DNA of 64,000 bases, from NCBI GenBank assembly GCA_963766765.1, contig CAVYBR010000015.1:124001-188000 (forward strand), in the 5' to 3' direction. This DNA is from JACCQS01 sp963766765. Lineage in GTDB: Bacteria > Actinomycetota > Actinomycetes > Mycobacteriales > Geodermatophilaceae. This document shows, one piece after another, positions 8,529 to 16,601 of the stretch. Position 1 is the first letter of the stretch. Every line of letters starts with the position of its first letter. Both the position numbers and the translations under genes were made by a program. The notes beneath the pieces were generated by a model, which was not told the DNA's origin, ran no database searches, and was given only the letters and a program-made list of their open reading frames with translations.

Positions 8529-8550
8529 GTGCCGCTCACCCATTCCGCCC

Positions 8551-9684
8551 CTAGCCCCGGCTGGCGGTTTCTGCAGAAACCGCCAGCGGAGCGAAAGCCG
8601 CCACTGCGCCGACCACCAGGACGGCCGGTGGGCGCAGATCTTCGGCCACAGTCGTTGCACCGAGTTCGGCCAAGGTCATCCGCAGCACGCGCTCGCCGGG
8701 GAGACCGCCGTTGCAGATCGCGACCGCGGGGAGGTCCGGTGGGCGGCCGTACTCGATCAGTGCTGCCGCGATCGCACCTGCGTTCTGCACGCCCATCAGG
8801 ACGACGATTGTGCCGCGCAGTCGCGCTAAGGCCGGCCAGTCGACCAGAGATTCCGGATGGCCGGGCGGCAGGTGACCCGACACGACGACGAACTCGTGCG
8901 CCATCCCACGATGGGTGACCGGGATTCCGGCCATGCCGGGGACCGCGACTGCGCTGGTCACTCCAGGAACGACCTCAACCGGCAGTCCGGCCGCCGCGCA
9001 GGCCTCGACCTCTTCCATCCCACGGCCGAACACGAACGGATCGCCGCCCTTGAGCCGCACCACCCGCCGACCGGCCCTGCCGTGCTCGACCAAGAGGTCG
9101 TTGATCTGCTGCTGGACCATGGACCGGCCTTTTGGCAACTTGCTGGCATCGATGACCAGAACGTCGTCGGAGAGCGTGGCCAGGAATGATTGCGGCGCAA
9201 GGTGATCAGCGATTACGACGTCTGCCTCGCTGAGCAACTCACGCCCGCGCAGGGTCAGCAAGCCTGGGTCACCGGGGCCACCGCCGACGAGCGCAATGCC
9301 GGGTGGCGTGCGCGGTTCGGTCCGATCGATGTCAGGCAGCTCGGCTGTGCTTCGGCTCCGGCCGCTCCCCTGTGTGCAGAAGATTTGGGCGGCCTCGGCG
9401 TCGGCGGCCACGGCAGCGTCAGTCATTTCGATCCCCGTGGCGGCCGCGACATACCAGGCATCGGTCAGGTCACCAGCCAGGTACGGGCGACGTTCCCATC
9501 GCAAGGTTCCCCCATTCGCGAGGGCCTCCAGGGCGGGAGTTACCTCCGGACTGATGAGGGTGATCTGTGCGCCGGCCTCCAACAGTCCGGCGACCCGCCG
9601 ATGCGCCAGCTGGCCTCCACCCACGACCACACACCGACGGCCAGCCACCCGGAGGTCGAGGGAGTAACGCGGCCCGTCGTTCAC
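8551..9684 (-). CDS. cobA: Uroporphyrinogen-III C-methyltransferase with degenerate dehydrogenase domain
   Basis: 377 residues, GTG start overlapping the upstream acyltransferase stop (GTGA). Residues ~1-100 form a Rossmann half-domain (CVVVGGGQLAHRRVAGLL, FCTQGS) that stops before the usual catalytic/dimer segment. Residues ~125-365 are a complete SUMT: VGGGPGDPGLLTLRG, VVRLKGGDPFVFGRG, VPGVTSAVAVPGMAGIPVTHR and HEFVVVSGH. It makes precorrin-2 from uroporphyrinogen III using SAM, feeding siroheme synthesis. The last ~12 residues (AVSAETASRG region) are encoded by a perfect 26-base palindrome at 8561-8586. Confidence 0.88.
   Translation of the reverse strand: MNDGPRYSLDLRVAGRRCVVVGGGQLAHRRVAGLLEAGAQITLISPEVTPALEALANGGTLRWERRPYLAGDLTDAWYVAAATGIEMTDAAVAADAEAAQIFCTQGSGRSRSTAELPDIDRTEPRTPPGIALVGGGPGDPGLLTLRGRELLSEADVVIADHLAPQSFLATLSDDVLVIDASKLPKGRSMVQQQINDLLVEHGRAGRRVVRLKGGDPFVFGRGMEEVEACAAAGLPVEVVPGVTSAVAVPGMAGIPVTHRGMAHEFVVVSGHLPPGHPESLVDWPALARLRGTIVVLMGVQNAGAIAAALIEYGRPPDLPAVAICNGGLPGERVLRMTLAELGATTVAEDLRPPAVLVVGAVAAFAPLAVSAETASRG
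8561..8586. repeat. Perfect 26-bp palindrome ending the cobA gene
   Basis: Arms CTGGCGGTTTCTG and CAGAAACCGCCAG meet with no spacer, giving a perfect dyad. The core is identical to the copy at 50269-50292 and related to those at 489, 536, 34094, 50218, 57178 and 57207. It encodes the C-terminal residues of CobA and precedes the next gene's start, so it could also act as an intercistronic RNA hairpin. Confidence 0.85.
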
Positions 9685-10340
9685 CGGTTCGGCTCACCCC
9701 AGCCGGCTTTTTCTTGACCGGAGAGCCGGGCGATCTCGTTCATCACGGCATCGGTCACGTCCCGCCGCGGCCTGCCCTTGGCAGCCTGCCCGGTGAACTC
9801 GGGAAACTCAACGGCTTGCCGAAGGAAATCGTCGCTCGATGTGGCCGAAGACCGCGCCGAGCCGACCGGCATGATCCGCTCGGTGCCGCGCACCCCCACC
9901 GGCACGATCGGGCAGTCCGCGGTGAGTGCCAGCCAGGCGACACCGGTCTTTCCCCGAGCCAGTTTGCCGTCGCGCGAGCGGGTCCCCTCGGGATAGATCG
10001 CAAAGGCCTCGCCCTTGTCGAGTACGGACATTGCGGTGTCCAGAGCGGCCTGGGCCGCCCGGTGCGTACCCCGCTCGACGGGCTGAGCGCCAAGGCTCGA
10101 GAACAGCGTGCGCGTCCACCAACCCTTGATGCCCTTGCCCTGCCAGTACTCCGCCTTGGCCAGCATCGCGACTTTGCGGGGGGAGACGAGCGGAATGATG
10201 ATGCTGTCGATGAACGACAGATGGTTGGCCGCGAAGATGACCGCCCCGGCTCGGGGCACGTTCTCGCGGCCGGTCACGCGCGGTCTGCAGTAGAGGAAGA
10301 ACAGCGGTTTGAGGATGAAGTGGGACATCGCGTACAGCAC
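9681..10340 (-). CDS. 1-acylglycerol-3-phosphate acyltransferase (PlsC family)
   Basis: 219 residues, GTG start with GGAGGT 6 bases upstream. The catalytic NHLSFID (H-x4-D) and the substrate motif YPEGTRSRDGKL are present, so it should acylate lysophosphatidic acid at the membrane. One segment looks wrong: after IMPVGSAR the frame reads ATSSDDFLRQAVEFPEF. A neighbouring frame at about 9809-9866 encodes ATISFGKPLSF, the expected FG-[KE]-PL family motif, and the original frame then resumes with TGQ...RRDVTDAVMNEI. Two compensating single-base indels, real or from sequencing, would explain this. It overlaps cobA by 4 bases. Confidence 0.82.
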   Translation of the reverse strand: MLYAMSHFILKPLFFLYCRPRVTGRENVPRAGAVIFAANHLSFIDSIIIPLVSPRKVAMLAKAEYWQGKGIKGWWTRTLFSSLGAQPVERGTHRAAQAALDTAMSVLDKGEAFAIYPEGTRSRDGKLARGKTGVAWLALTADCPIVPVGVRGTERIMPVGSARSSATSSDDFLRQAVEFPEFTGQAAKGRPRRDVTDAVMNEIARLSGQEKAGWGEPNR

Positions 10341-10477
10341 CGCCGTACCTCCGCTCCTGCTCGCCCGCTGGTTGGTCCGGACCGTGAGATAGCTCGCAGC
10401 CGTGGCTCATGGTCTCGCGCCCGGCCGGACAGCAGGAAATCGGGGCGACAGCCGGGTCCATCGGCCGACAGGATGTG

Positions 10478-10873
10478 ATGCCTATGGCATCTGCGATTCA
10501 CAACATCAACGTCGATTGCGCCGACCCGTACCGGCTCGCGCTCTTCTGGGCTGAGGTCACCGGCTGGACGGAACACCCCGACGAGGGGAACGAGCCGAAC
10601 GACCCCGAGGCCCTGCTGGTCTCCCCCGACGGGGCACTCCACCTGCTGTTCATCGCCGGCCCCGACGTCAAGACGGTGAAGAACCGGCTGCATCTCGATC
10701 TGCGGCCCACCGATCGGACCCGCGACGAAGAGGTGGCACGGCTGTTGGCGCTCGGCGCCGGCCTGGTCGACGATCGTCGTCAACCGGATGGCACCGGCTG
10801 GGCGGTGTTGGCCGATCCGGAGGGCAACGAGTTCTGCGTCGAGCGCAGTGCCGCCGAGCGCACCTCCAGTTGA
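10478..10873 (+). CDS. VOC/glyoxalase-like domain protein
   Basis: 131 residues. The pattern HNINVDCADPYRLALFWAEVTGW at the N-terminus, LLFIAGPDVKTVKNRLHLDL in the middle and WAVLADPEGNEFCVE at the end is the Glyoxalase_6 type of the vicinal-oxygen-chelate fold. The metal ligands would be the first-strand His/Asp, the second HLDL histidine and the terminal Glu. The substrate is unknown. ATG 10478 is preceded by AGGA. The stop codon lies within the start of a 62-nt hairpin repeat. Confidence 0.8.
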   Translation: MPMASAIHNINVDCADPYRLALFWAEVTGWTEHPDEGNEPNDPEALLVSPDGALHLLFIAGPDVKTVKNRLHLDLRPTDRTRDEEVARLLALGAGLVDDRRQPDGTGWAVLADPEGNEFCVERSAAERTSS

Positions 10874-10929
10874 TCATAGGCAACACGGCATTTTCGACGG
10901 AGAAGTTCGCTCTTTGCCGATGATCAACT
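10868..10929. repeat. 62-nt hairpin repeat, AGTTGATCAT family, copy 1
   Basis: Left arm AGTTGATCATAGGCAA and right arm TTGCCGATGATCAACT pair at 15 of 16 positions around a 30-base loop. A second element of exactly the same length lies at 31162-31223. The VOC gene's stop codon (10871-10873) sits in the left arm, so the repeat abuts or replaces the native gene end. It may terminate transcription or protect the 3' end. Confidence 0.8.
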
Positions 10930-11010
10930 GCGTAGGGGCTGAGGGGCGAAATTGACTTCCGCTGTCGCTGCGCGGAACATGCCGACGAGAACAACCGCAC
11001 GAGCACAACA

Positions 11011-11127
11011 ACTGCATAAGTGCTGGCGCAGGGGAAGTCCGGTGAAAATCCGGCGCTGACCCGCAGCGGTGAGTCGAGACGCCCGTGTGGCGTACCCGAC
11101 GAGTCCGATTACCTGCCCCGCACGAGC
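11011..11127 (+). ncRNA. Cobalamin (AdoCbl-type) riboswitch
   Basis: The stretch carries the conserved core of cobalamin riboswitches: GGGGAAGTCCGGTGAAAATC, then CGGCGCTGACCCGCAGCGGTGA, and a B12 box read as AGTCCGATTACCTGCC near 11102-11117. Outer stems are plausible (GTGC near 11020 with GCAC near 11119). It lies 144 bases upstream of the first gene of a five-gene operon for a B12-binding-like surface protein and an ECF transporter. Repression on cobalamin binding is expected. Exact boundaries need a covariance model. Confidence 0.9.
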
Positions 11128-11181
11128 GACTCCATCACGCCGAGGTCTGCGGGGCGGAGCTCAGGTACCTCACCTGCGCCG

Positions 11182-11218
11182 CCCCCTTCGCGTTGCACGA
11201 CACGCGCAAGGGGGTTTT
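11182..11218 (+). terminator. Intrinsic terminator under riboswitch control
   Basis: CCCCCTTCGCG pairs with CGCGCAAGGGGG (one bulged C), with a 10-base loop and a following TTTT at 11215-11218. It sits between the B12 box and the first operon ATG (11271), the right position for a riboswitch-controlled attenuator. Ligand binding would favour this stem. An antiterminator pairing was not worked out. Confidence 0.8.
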
Positions 11219-11270
11219 CCATGTGGGGTGCCGGGGCCTTCTTCGTCGGATCGCTCACCGAAAGGCCCTC

Positions 11271-12566
11271 ATGTCCGCGCACACCGCCGTACCCGTACCC
11301 GCCGTACCCGCACCAGTCCTGCCGCGCTCGCGCCGCGGGACCGGTGCACTCGTCGCCGTCCTGGCGATCCTCGCCGTCCTGCTCTCGCCCGCCGGGGCGG
11401 GGGCTGCCCCACCCACCGCACCGCTGACCACCGACCCGGCTGACGGAGGTGCCGGATGGCTGACCGGCGAATTCGTCGACGGTGATCACCTGGCGGCATC
11501 GTTCGACCTCAACGGCGACGGCGTCATCGACCCGCTGACCGAGGTCTTCCCGGACTACGGGCTGACCGCCGACGCGGTGCTCGCGTTCGCCGCCGCGGGC
11601 TCGGCAGGTGCCGCCGCCGAGGCGGCCACCGACTACCTGGCTGCCAACGTGTCCGCGTACGCCGGCGATGGCGCAGCGGAGTCCTACGCCGGCTCCCTTG
11701 CCAAGCTGATCCTGGTCGCCGACGTCATGGGCCGCGACCCGTCGGACTTCGGGGGCCGCGATCTCGTTGCTGACCTACTGGCGCGGGAACAGGCCAGCGG
11801 CCGCTACGCCGACGCTTCGGCCTTCGGTGACTTCAGCAATGGGATCACCCAGGCCCTTGCCGTAATCGCGCTGGCCCGTGTGACCTCGGGTGGCGCATCG
11901 ACTGCTGCCATCGACTATCTGGTCGCTCAGCAATGCGCGGACGGTGGCTTCAACTCCGTCCTCGAGGTCGCGCCGTGTGCGGGGGAGGTCGACACGACGG
12001 GAATCTCCGTACAGGCACTCGATGTCGCCGGCCGGGCCGCTCCGCTCGCCGACGCAGCCAGCTTCCTACTGGCTCAGCAGGCAGCCGACGGATCGTTCGC
12101 CGCGCCGGGCTTCGGCACGCCGCCGGTGATCACCCCCAACTCCAACAGCACCGGTCTTGCCGCCCAAGCGCTCTCGACCCTCGGGGAAGACAGCGCCGCC
12201 GAAGCCGCCGTGAGCTGGTTGCTCGACCGCCAGGTCGGCGCAGACGGACCACAGGCGCAGCAGGGCGCCTTCGCCTTTGACACCAGTGGCTTCGACCCGG
12301 CCAACGCGACGCGTGCCACCACGCAGGCAATCCTCGGCCTCGGCGGCACGGGCTTCGTCGACCTCGACGCACCGACCGACCCGTTGGCGTACGGACTGGA
12401 TGTCGGCGGGGGCGCAGTCGTGCCGCCCCCGCCGGGTGTGACTCCCCCGCCAGCGGCATTGCCGGCGACCGGTTCTGACACCGCCGCGGCCGTCGCCCTC
12501 GGCATCCTGCTGATCGGCCTCGGGACAGCGGCCCTGGTCCTGTCCCGCCGCCGGACCGAGGCGTGA
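11271..12566 (+). CDS. LPXTG-anchored alpha/alpha-barrel protein, intrinsic-factor-like
   Basis: 431 residues. A signal peptide (GALVAVLAILAVLLSPAGAGAA, about 24-45) precedes repeats of the prenyltransferase/squalene-cyclase alpha-alpha barrel type (for example YLVAQQCADGGFNS and FLLAQQAADGSFAAPGF). A Pro-rich linker leads to LPATG, a hydrophobic helix and RRR, the sortase sorting signal. Human intrinsic factor and transcobalamin use the same barrel as their alpha domain. Together with the B12 riboswitch and the DUF4430 gene downstream, I infer a wall-attached cobalamin-binding protein. ATG 11271 has AAAGG upstream. No sortase lies in the window. Confidence 0.75.
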   Translation: MSAHTAVPVPAVPAPVLPRSRRGTGALVAVLAILAVLLSPAGAGAAPPTAPLTTDPADGGAGWLTGEFVDGDHLAASFDLNGDGVIDPLTEVFPDYGLTADAVLAFAAAGSAGAAAEAATDYLAANVSAYAGDGAAESYAGSLAKLILVADVMGRDPSDFGGRDLVADLLAREQASGRYADASAFGDFSNGITQALAVIALARVTSGGASTAAIDYLVAQQCADGGFNSVLEVAPCAGEVDTTGISVQALDVAGRAAPLADAASFLLAQQAADGSFAAPGFGTPPVITPNSNSTGLAAQALSTLGEDSAAEAAVSWLLDRQVGADGPQAQQGAFAFDTSGFDPANATRATTQAILGLGGTGFVDLDAPTDPLAYGLDVGGGAVVPPPPGVTPPPAALPATGSDTAAAVALGILLIGLGTAALVLSRRRTEA

Positions 12567-12632
12567 TCTTGACAAAAATGTCAGTTGGACAGCCATTTTC
12601 GAGAGCTGAAGCGACACTTTCGTCAAGATCAC
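12563..12632. repeat. 70-nt hairpin repeat, GTGATCTTGAC family, copy 1
   Basis: GTGATCTTGACAAAAATGTC on the left and the complement of GTGATCTTGACGAAAGTGTC on the right form ~20-bp imperfect arms. The element has the same 70-base length as the one at 43922-43991. Here it supplies both the stop codon of the barrel gene (TGA 12564-12566) and the start codon(s) of the DUF4430 gene. Confidence 0.82.
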
Positions 12633-13492
12633 CGCAGCGGTGGCTGCGGATCGCGGTGGCCGCAGCGATCGTTGCGCTCGGGTGTGTGGTTGCCGAACCT
12701 GGGCCCACCGCGGCGGAGGCGGCGGGGTGTGAGTCGTCGCAGATTGCGGTCGTCGTGTCGTTCAACTCCCTCGGCGGCGGGACCCAGACCTCCTGCATCG
12801 GGGATGTGGGCAGCGGTCTGTCGGCACTGGGTGCGGCCGGCCACAGCTACACGTTCGTCGACCGCCAGCCGGGGCTCGTCTGCACCATCGACAACGCGCC
12901 GAACCCGTGCAACGGCGCGCCGACCAATGCGTACTGGTCCTATTGGACAGCGTCGTTGGGCGGTAATTGGTCGTACAGCAATGTGGGAGCGGGCAACCGT
13001 AATCCGGCGCCCGGCAGCGCCGAGGGCTGGTCGTTCGGCTCGGGCGGCCAACCGGGGATCGCCCCGCCGGGCGTCAACGCACCGCCGCCGCCTCCTCCGC
13101 CACCACCGCCTGCCCCGCCAGCCCCGGCGCCCGCGCCGGGACCCGCCCCTCCGCCAGCCGGCGGCCCCGGCGGCGGGAGCTCCCCGCCCGCGGAGGTTCC
13201 CGGCCCAGGATCGGAGAGCGGCGACCCCCAGGCTGGCGACGACGGCGCGGCCGGCCCCGGATCGTCGGAGTCCGGTGACTCGACGTCTGATTCGACGTCG
13301 GCCGGGACTCGCGGCGACGACGGGGCCTCGTCCGCCGAAGCCAGAGCCGACGCCGAACTCGAGACTGCGTCGGATTCGACATCGACCGGCACACCCTGGG
13401 CGCTCCTGGGCACAGTCGCCGGACTTGCCCTCCTCGGTGGCGCGAGCTACTGGCAGCACCGACGCCGTACCTCCGTACCTCCGGGGGCCTGA
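12563..13492 (+). CDS. DUF4430 (transcobalamin C-domain-like) surface protein
   Basis: 309 residues. A signal segment (WLRIAVAAAIVALGCVV) precedes a ~110-residue domain with SGLSALGAAGHSYTFV and ending YWSYWTASLGGNWSYSNVGAG, typical of DUF4430/transcobalamin-like C domains, the beta domain of B12 carriers. A long Pro/Ala/Gly linker, an acidic Ser/Asp region and a C-terminal helix with HRRR follow, fitting a wall-spanning stalk with a membrane anchor. The first ~22 codons lie inside a 70-nt palindromic repeat, so both possible starts (GTG 12563, ATG 12578) are repeat-derived. The GTG overlaps the upstream stop. Confidence 0.75.
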   Translation: MILTKMSVGQPFSRAEATLSSRSPQRWLRIAVAAAIVALGCVVAEPGPTAAEAAGCESSQIAVVVSFNSLGGGTQTSCIGDVGSGLSALGAAGHSYTFVDRQPGLVCTIDNAPNPCNGAPTNAYWSYWTASLGGNWSYSNVGAGNRNPAPGSAEGWSFGSGGQPGIAPPGVNAPPPPPPPPPPAPPAPAPAPGPAPPPAGGPGGGSSPPAEVPGPGSESGDPQAGDDGAAGPGSSESGDSTSDSTSAGTRGDDGASSAEARADAELETASDSTSTGTPWALLGTVAGLALLGGASYWQHRRRTSVPPGA

Positions 13493-13506
13493 GGCGCGAT
13501 GGTCGG

Positions 13507-14904
13507 GTGAGCATGGACATCGGGACCGCGGCTCGGGTGACCGCCCGTACCGCCCGTACCGCCGGTGCCGGAGGTGTCGGCGCAGTCGCGGCCGGCTGGG
13601 TCACTACTCGGCTGTCCACGCATCCGCTCGCGTGGTGGGCCTGGGCACTAGGGCTGGCAGCTGCCGCGAGTCGGACCACGAATCCGTTGTTGCTGCTGCT
13701 GATCGTGGCCGTGGCTGCCTTCGTCGTCGCCGCGCGGCGGCCGATGTCGACGTGGGCCCGCGGCTTCCGGGCGTACCTGATCTTCGGCATGGTCGTGGTC
13801 GCGATCCGCACGGTGTTCCACATCGTCCTTGGCGGGGGGTACGGGGAGACCGTCCTGGTTCAACTCCCGGAGATCGTGCTGCCCGAGTGGTCGGCCGGCA
13901 TCCGGATCGGTGGTGCGGTCACGGCGGAGGGTTTGGTGGGCGCGGTCTACGACGGGTTGCGGCTCGCGACGCTGCTGGTCTGCGTCGGTGCGGCGGTCAC
14001 CCTCGCCGACCCGCGGCGGTTGCTCAAGTCGCTGCCTGGCGCGTTGTACGAGGCCGGCCTGGTTGTGGTGGTGGCGGTGAGCATGGCGCCGGCGCTGATC
14101 GAGTCGGCGGTTCGGGTTCGCCGGGCCAGGGCTCTGCGTGGGACCCCTGCGCGCGGGCTGCGGGCATTCCGCTCGATCGCGATGCCGGTGCTCGATCAGG
14201 CTCTTGGCCGCGCGGTCGCCTTGGCCGCCGCTATGGACGCGCGCGGGTACGGAAGGGTTGGGACGCTGACGGCCCGCGCTCGCCGGGCCACGGTTGTCCT
14301 CCTCCTGGGCGGGCTACTGGGTCTGTGCCTTGCGGCGTACGGCCTGCTCGACGAGGCGACTCCGTTGTCGGTCGCCATTCCGGCACTTGTGGTGGGTGTG
14401 GCGGCAAGCGTCACGGGGCTGGTCGTCGGGTCCCGGCGGATGGTGCGCAGCCGTTATCGCCCGGACCGGTTCGATCTGCGCTCAATTGCCGTGGCGGTGT
14501 GCGGGCTGATCGTCGTCGCGCTGTTCTTCCTGACCGGCTTCGGTGTCAGTCACCCGAGTACCTTGCCGCTCGTCTGGCCCAAGCTGGACTGGCTGCCGGT
14601 GTTGGGACTCGCGGTGGCGGCTCTGCCGGGAGTCCTCAGCACCCCGATCGAGGCTCCTCCGATTCCGACTCAGGGCGGCCCTCAGTCGAATGGCTGGACT
14701 CAGGGCGGCCCTCAGTCGAACGGCTGGACTCAGGGCGGCCCTCAGTCGAACGGCTCGAATCAGGGCGGCCCTCAGTCGAACGGCTCGAATCAGGGCGGCC
14801 CTCAGTCGAACGGCTCGAATCAGGGCGGCCCTCAGTCGAATGGCTGGACTCAGGGCGGCCCTCAGTCGAATGCACACCGAGTGAAAGACGGGCCGGGCCG
14901 GTGA
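13507..14904 (+). CDS. ECF transporter T component with repeat-encoded tail
   Basis: 465 residues, GTG start. It has about seven hydrophobic segments and two cytoplasmic Ala-Arg-Gly motifs (RRARALRGTP and AAAMDARGYG), which couple EcfT/CbiQ proteins to the ATPases. After the last helix and APPIPT, the tail is a 10-residue repeat (QGGPQSNGWT or QGGPQSNGSN) made of seven 30-base units, not part of any EcfT fold. The gene overlaps the ATPase gene by 4 bases (GTGA). With the riboswitch upstream, cobalamin or a precursor is the likely substrate of the transporter. Confidence 0.85.
   Translation: MSMDIGTAARVTARTARTAGAGGVGAVAAGWVTTRLSTHPLAWWAWALGLAAAASRTTNPLLLLLIVAVAAFVVAARRPMSTWARGFRAYLIFGMVVVAIRTVFHIVLGGGYGETVLVQLPEIVLPEWSAGIRIGGAVTAEGLVGAVYDGLRLATLLVCVGAAVTLADPRRLLKSLPGALYEAGLVVVVAVSMAPALIESAVRVRRARALRGTPARGLRAFRSIAMPVLDQALGRAVALAAAMDARGYGRVGTLTARARRATVVLLLGGLLGLCLAAYGLLDEATPLSVAIPALVVGVAASVTGLVVGSRRMVRSRYRPDRFDLRSIAVAVCGLIVVALFFLTGFGVSHPSTLPLVWPKLDWLPVLGLAVAALPGVLSTPIEAPPIPTQGGPQSNGWTQGGPQSNGWTQGGPQSNGSNQGGPQSNGSNQGGPQSNGSNQGGPQSNGWTQGGPQSNAHRVKDGPGR
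14671..14880 (+). repeat. 30-bp coding minisatellite, seven units
   Basis: Units start at 14671, 14701, 14731, 14761, 14791, 14821 and 14851. Each begins CAGGGCGGCCCTCAGTCGAA and ends with a variable TGGCTGGACT or CGGCTCGAAT; the last unit is degenerate. Because the period is a multiple of three, gain or loss of units keeps the EcfT frame. Units 3-5 share the CGGCTCGAAT variant, a sign of recent unit duplication. Confidence 0.95.
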
Positions 14905-16601
14905 TTGCCTTCGAGCGGGTCAGTGTCCGGTATCCGGGCGCGGACTCCGATGCGCTGACCGAGGTCGACCTCGTCCTGCCGGCCGGCGAGTTCTGCTTGG
15001 TCGTCGGACCCACTGGCTCTGGCAAGACCACCCTGCTCGGCGCTGCGACCGGGCATGTCCCGCACTTCACCGGTGGCCTGCTGCGGGGCCGCGTCCTTGT
15101 CGGCGGCCGCGACACTCGGACGAACCCGCCCCGCGAGTTGGCTGACGTGGTCGGGACCGTGGGTCAGCGGCCGATGGACGGATTCGTGACGGACTCCGTC
15201 GAAGACGAGCTGGCGTTCGTGATGGAGTCTTTGGCGCTCGACCCGGCGATCATGCGACGCCGGGTCGAGGAGACGCTGGACCTGCTGGGCCTCGCGGACG
15301 TGCGCCGAAAGACGTTGGCCGAGTTGTCTTCCGGCCAGCAGCAACGGGTTGCCATTGGCGCTGCGATCACAGCGCACCCTCAGGTGCTGGTGCTCGACGA
15401 ACCCACCAGTGCGCTCGACCCCGGCGCGGCTGAGGACGTCCTGGCCGCGTTGCACCGGCTCGTCCATGACCTGGGTGTGACCGTGTTGTTGAGCGAACAT
15501 CGGCTGGAGCGCGTCGTCCAGTACGCCGACTCCGTGCTCTGTCTGACTGCGCCCGGAGAACCGGTGCGATACGGCCCGCCCGGCGAGGTGCTGGCCCACA
15601 GCCTGGTCGCGCCGCCGGTCGTTGCGCTGGCCAAGCTGGCCGGATGGTCACCGGTACCAGTGTCGGTACGGGACGCCCGCCGGATGGCGCCGACGCTGCT
15701 CGAACGACTGGACGCGTCCACCCCGGAGGCGCCACCCACAGACCCTGCGGACTCCGCAAACCCCGCAGGCCAGGCAAACCCCGCCGAATCCATCGGTGCA
15801 CCGGTGCTGAGCGCCCGGGGGGTCTGGCAGCGGTACCGAACGGGACCTTCGGTGCTCCGCGGCTTGGACCTCGACGTACGTGCGGGTGCGGTCCTAGCGA
15901 TCATGGGACGTAACGGTTCTGGGAAGACGACGCTGCTCTCAGCCATGCAGGGCGGACTGAAGCTCGAACGCGGCAGCGTGACCCTGGACGGGGTGCCCGT
16001 ACACACAATCACTGCCGGACCGCGACGGCGCGCGGTCAGCCTGGTGCCGCAGGAGCCGGGGGATCTGCTCTATCTCGACACCGTGGCGGCCGAATGTGCC
16101 CAAGCGGATGCCGAATCCGGCGCCGAGGCCGGCACGACCCTGGCGCTGCTAGGTCGGCTCATCCCGGGGATCGAGCCGGGTCAGGATCCCCGGGACCTGT
16201 CCGAGGGGCAGCGGTTGAGTCTTGTCCTCGCCATTCAGCTCGCCGGCGGACCGCGCGTCGTACTGCTCGACGAGCCCACGCGCGGTCTGGACTACTCCGC
16301 GAAAGACCGGCTCACCGAGATCCTCGCCGACCTCGCCAGCGCGGGCGCCGCAGTGGTGCTGTCCAGTCACGACGTCGAGTTCGTCGCCGCGACCGCCGAC
16401 CGAGTGGCGCTGCTGTCCGAAGGCGAGATCATCGCGGATGGCCCGACCGCCGACGTGGTGCTCTCCTCGCCGACGTATGCCCCGCAGGTGGCCAAGATCC
16501 TGGCGCCGGCCCCGTGGCTGACGGTCCGGCAGGTCGAGGCGGCGCTGCGCGCTCGCGACGTCTTGCCGGAGTTGGCGCCGATCGAGGAGTCCGCCCGATG
16601 A
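14901..16601 (+). CDS. Fused ECF ATPase (EcfA-EcfA' tandem)
   Basis: 566 residues, GTG start chosen for the GTGA overlap with the T-component gene. Two ABC ATPase domains are present. The first has Walker A GPTGSGKTT (near residue 36), the signature LSSGQQQR and Walker B VLVLDEPTS. The second has GRNGSGKTT (near 334), signature LSEGQRLS and VVLLDEPTR. An Ala/Pro-rich linker separates them. It energises vitamin uptake on the cytoplasmic side of the ECF complex. The stop overlaps the S-component ATG (ATGA). Confidence 0.93.
   Translation: MIAFERVSVRYPGADSDALTEVDLVLPAGEFCLVVGPTGSGKTTLLGAATGHVPHFTGGLLRGRVLVGGRDTRTNPPRELADVVGTVGQRPMDGFVTDSVEDELAFVMESLALDPAIMRRRVEETLDLLGLADVRRKTLAELSSGQQQRVAIGAAITAHPQVLVLDEPTSALDPGAAEDVLAALHRLVHDLGVTVLLSEHRLERVVQYADSVLCLTAPGEPVRYGPPGEVLAHSLVAPPVVALAKLAGWSPVPVSVRDARRMAPTLLERLDASTPEAPPTDPADSANPAGQANPAESIGAPVLSARGVWQRYRTGPSVLRGLDLDVRAGAVLAIMGRNGSGKTTLLSAMQGGLKLERGSVTLDGVPVHTITAGPRRRAVSLVPQEPGDLLYLDTVAAECAQADAESGAEAGTTLALLGRLIPGIEPGQDPRDLSEGQRLSLVLAIQLAGGPRVVLLDEPTRGLDYSAKDRLTEILADLASAGAAVVLSSHDVEFVAATADRVALLSEGEIIADGPTADVVLSSPTYAPQVAKILAPAPWLTVRQVEAALRARDVLPELAPIEESAR

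Noticed and set aside
10952..10980. A TTGACT -35 box and weak -10 for the riboswitch operon
   Set aside because: The -35-like hexamer is good but no convincing -10 lies at the right spacing, so I did not list a promoter.
14671..14880. CRISPR array or regulatory repeat
   Set aside because: The units abut without spacers, are multiples of three, and are in frame with the EcfT coding sequence.
12585..14900. N-terminal extension of the ECF ATPase gene
   Set aside because: The frame is open but consists of Arg/Ser/Pro-rich sequence overlapping the DUF4430 and EcfT genes; the GTGA overlap at 14901 marks the real start.
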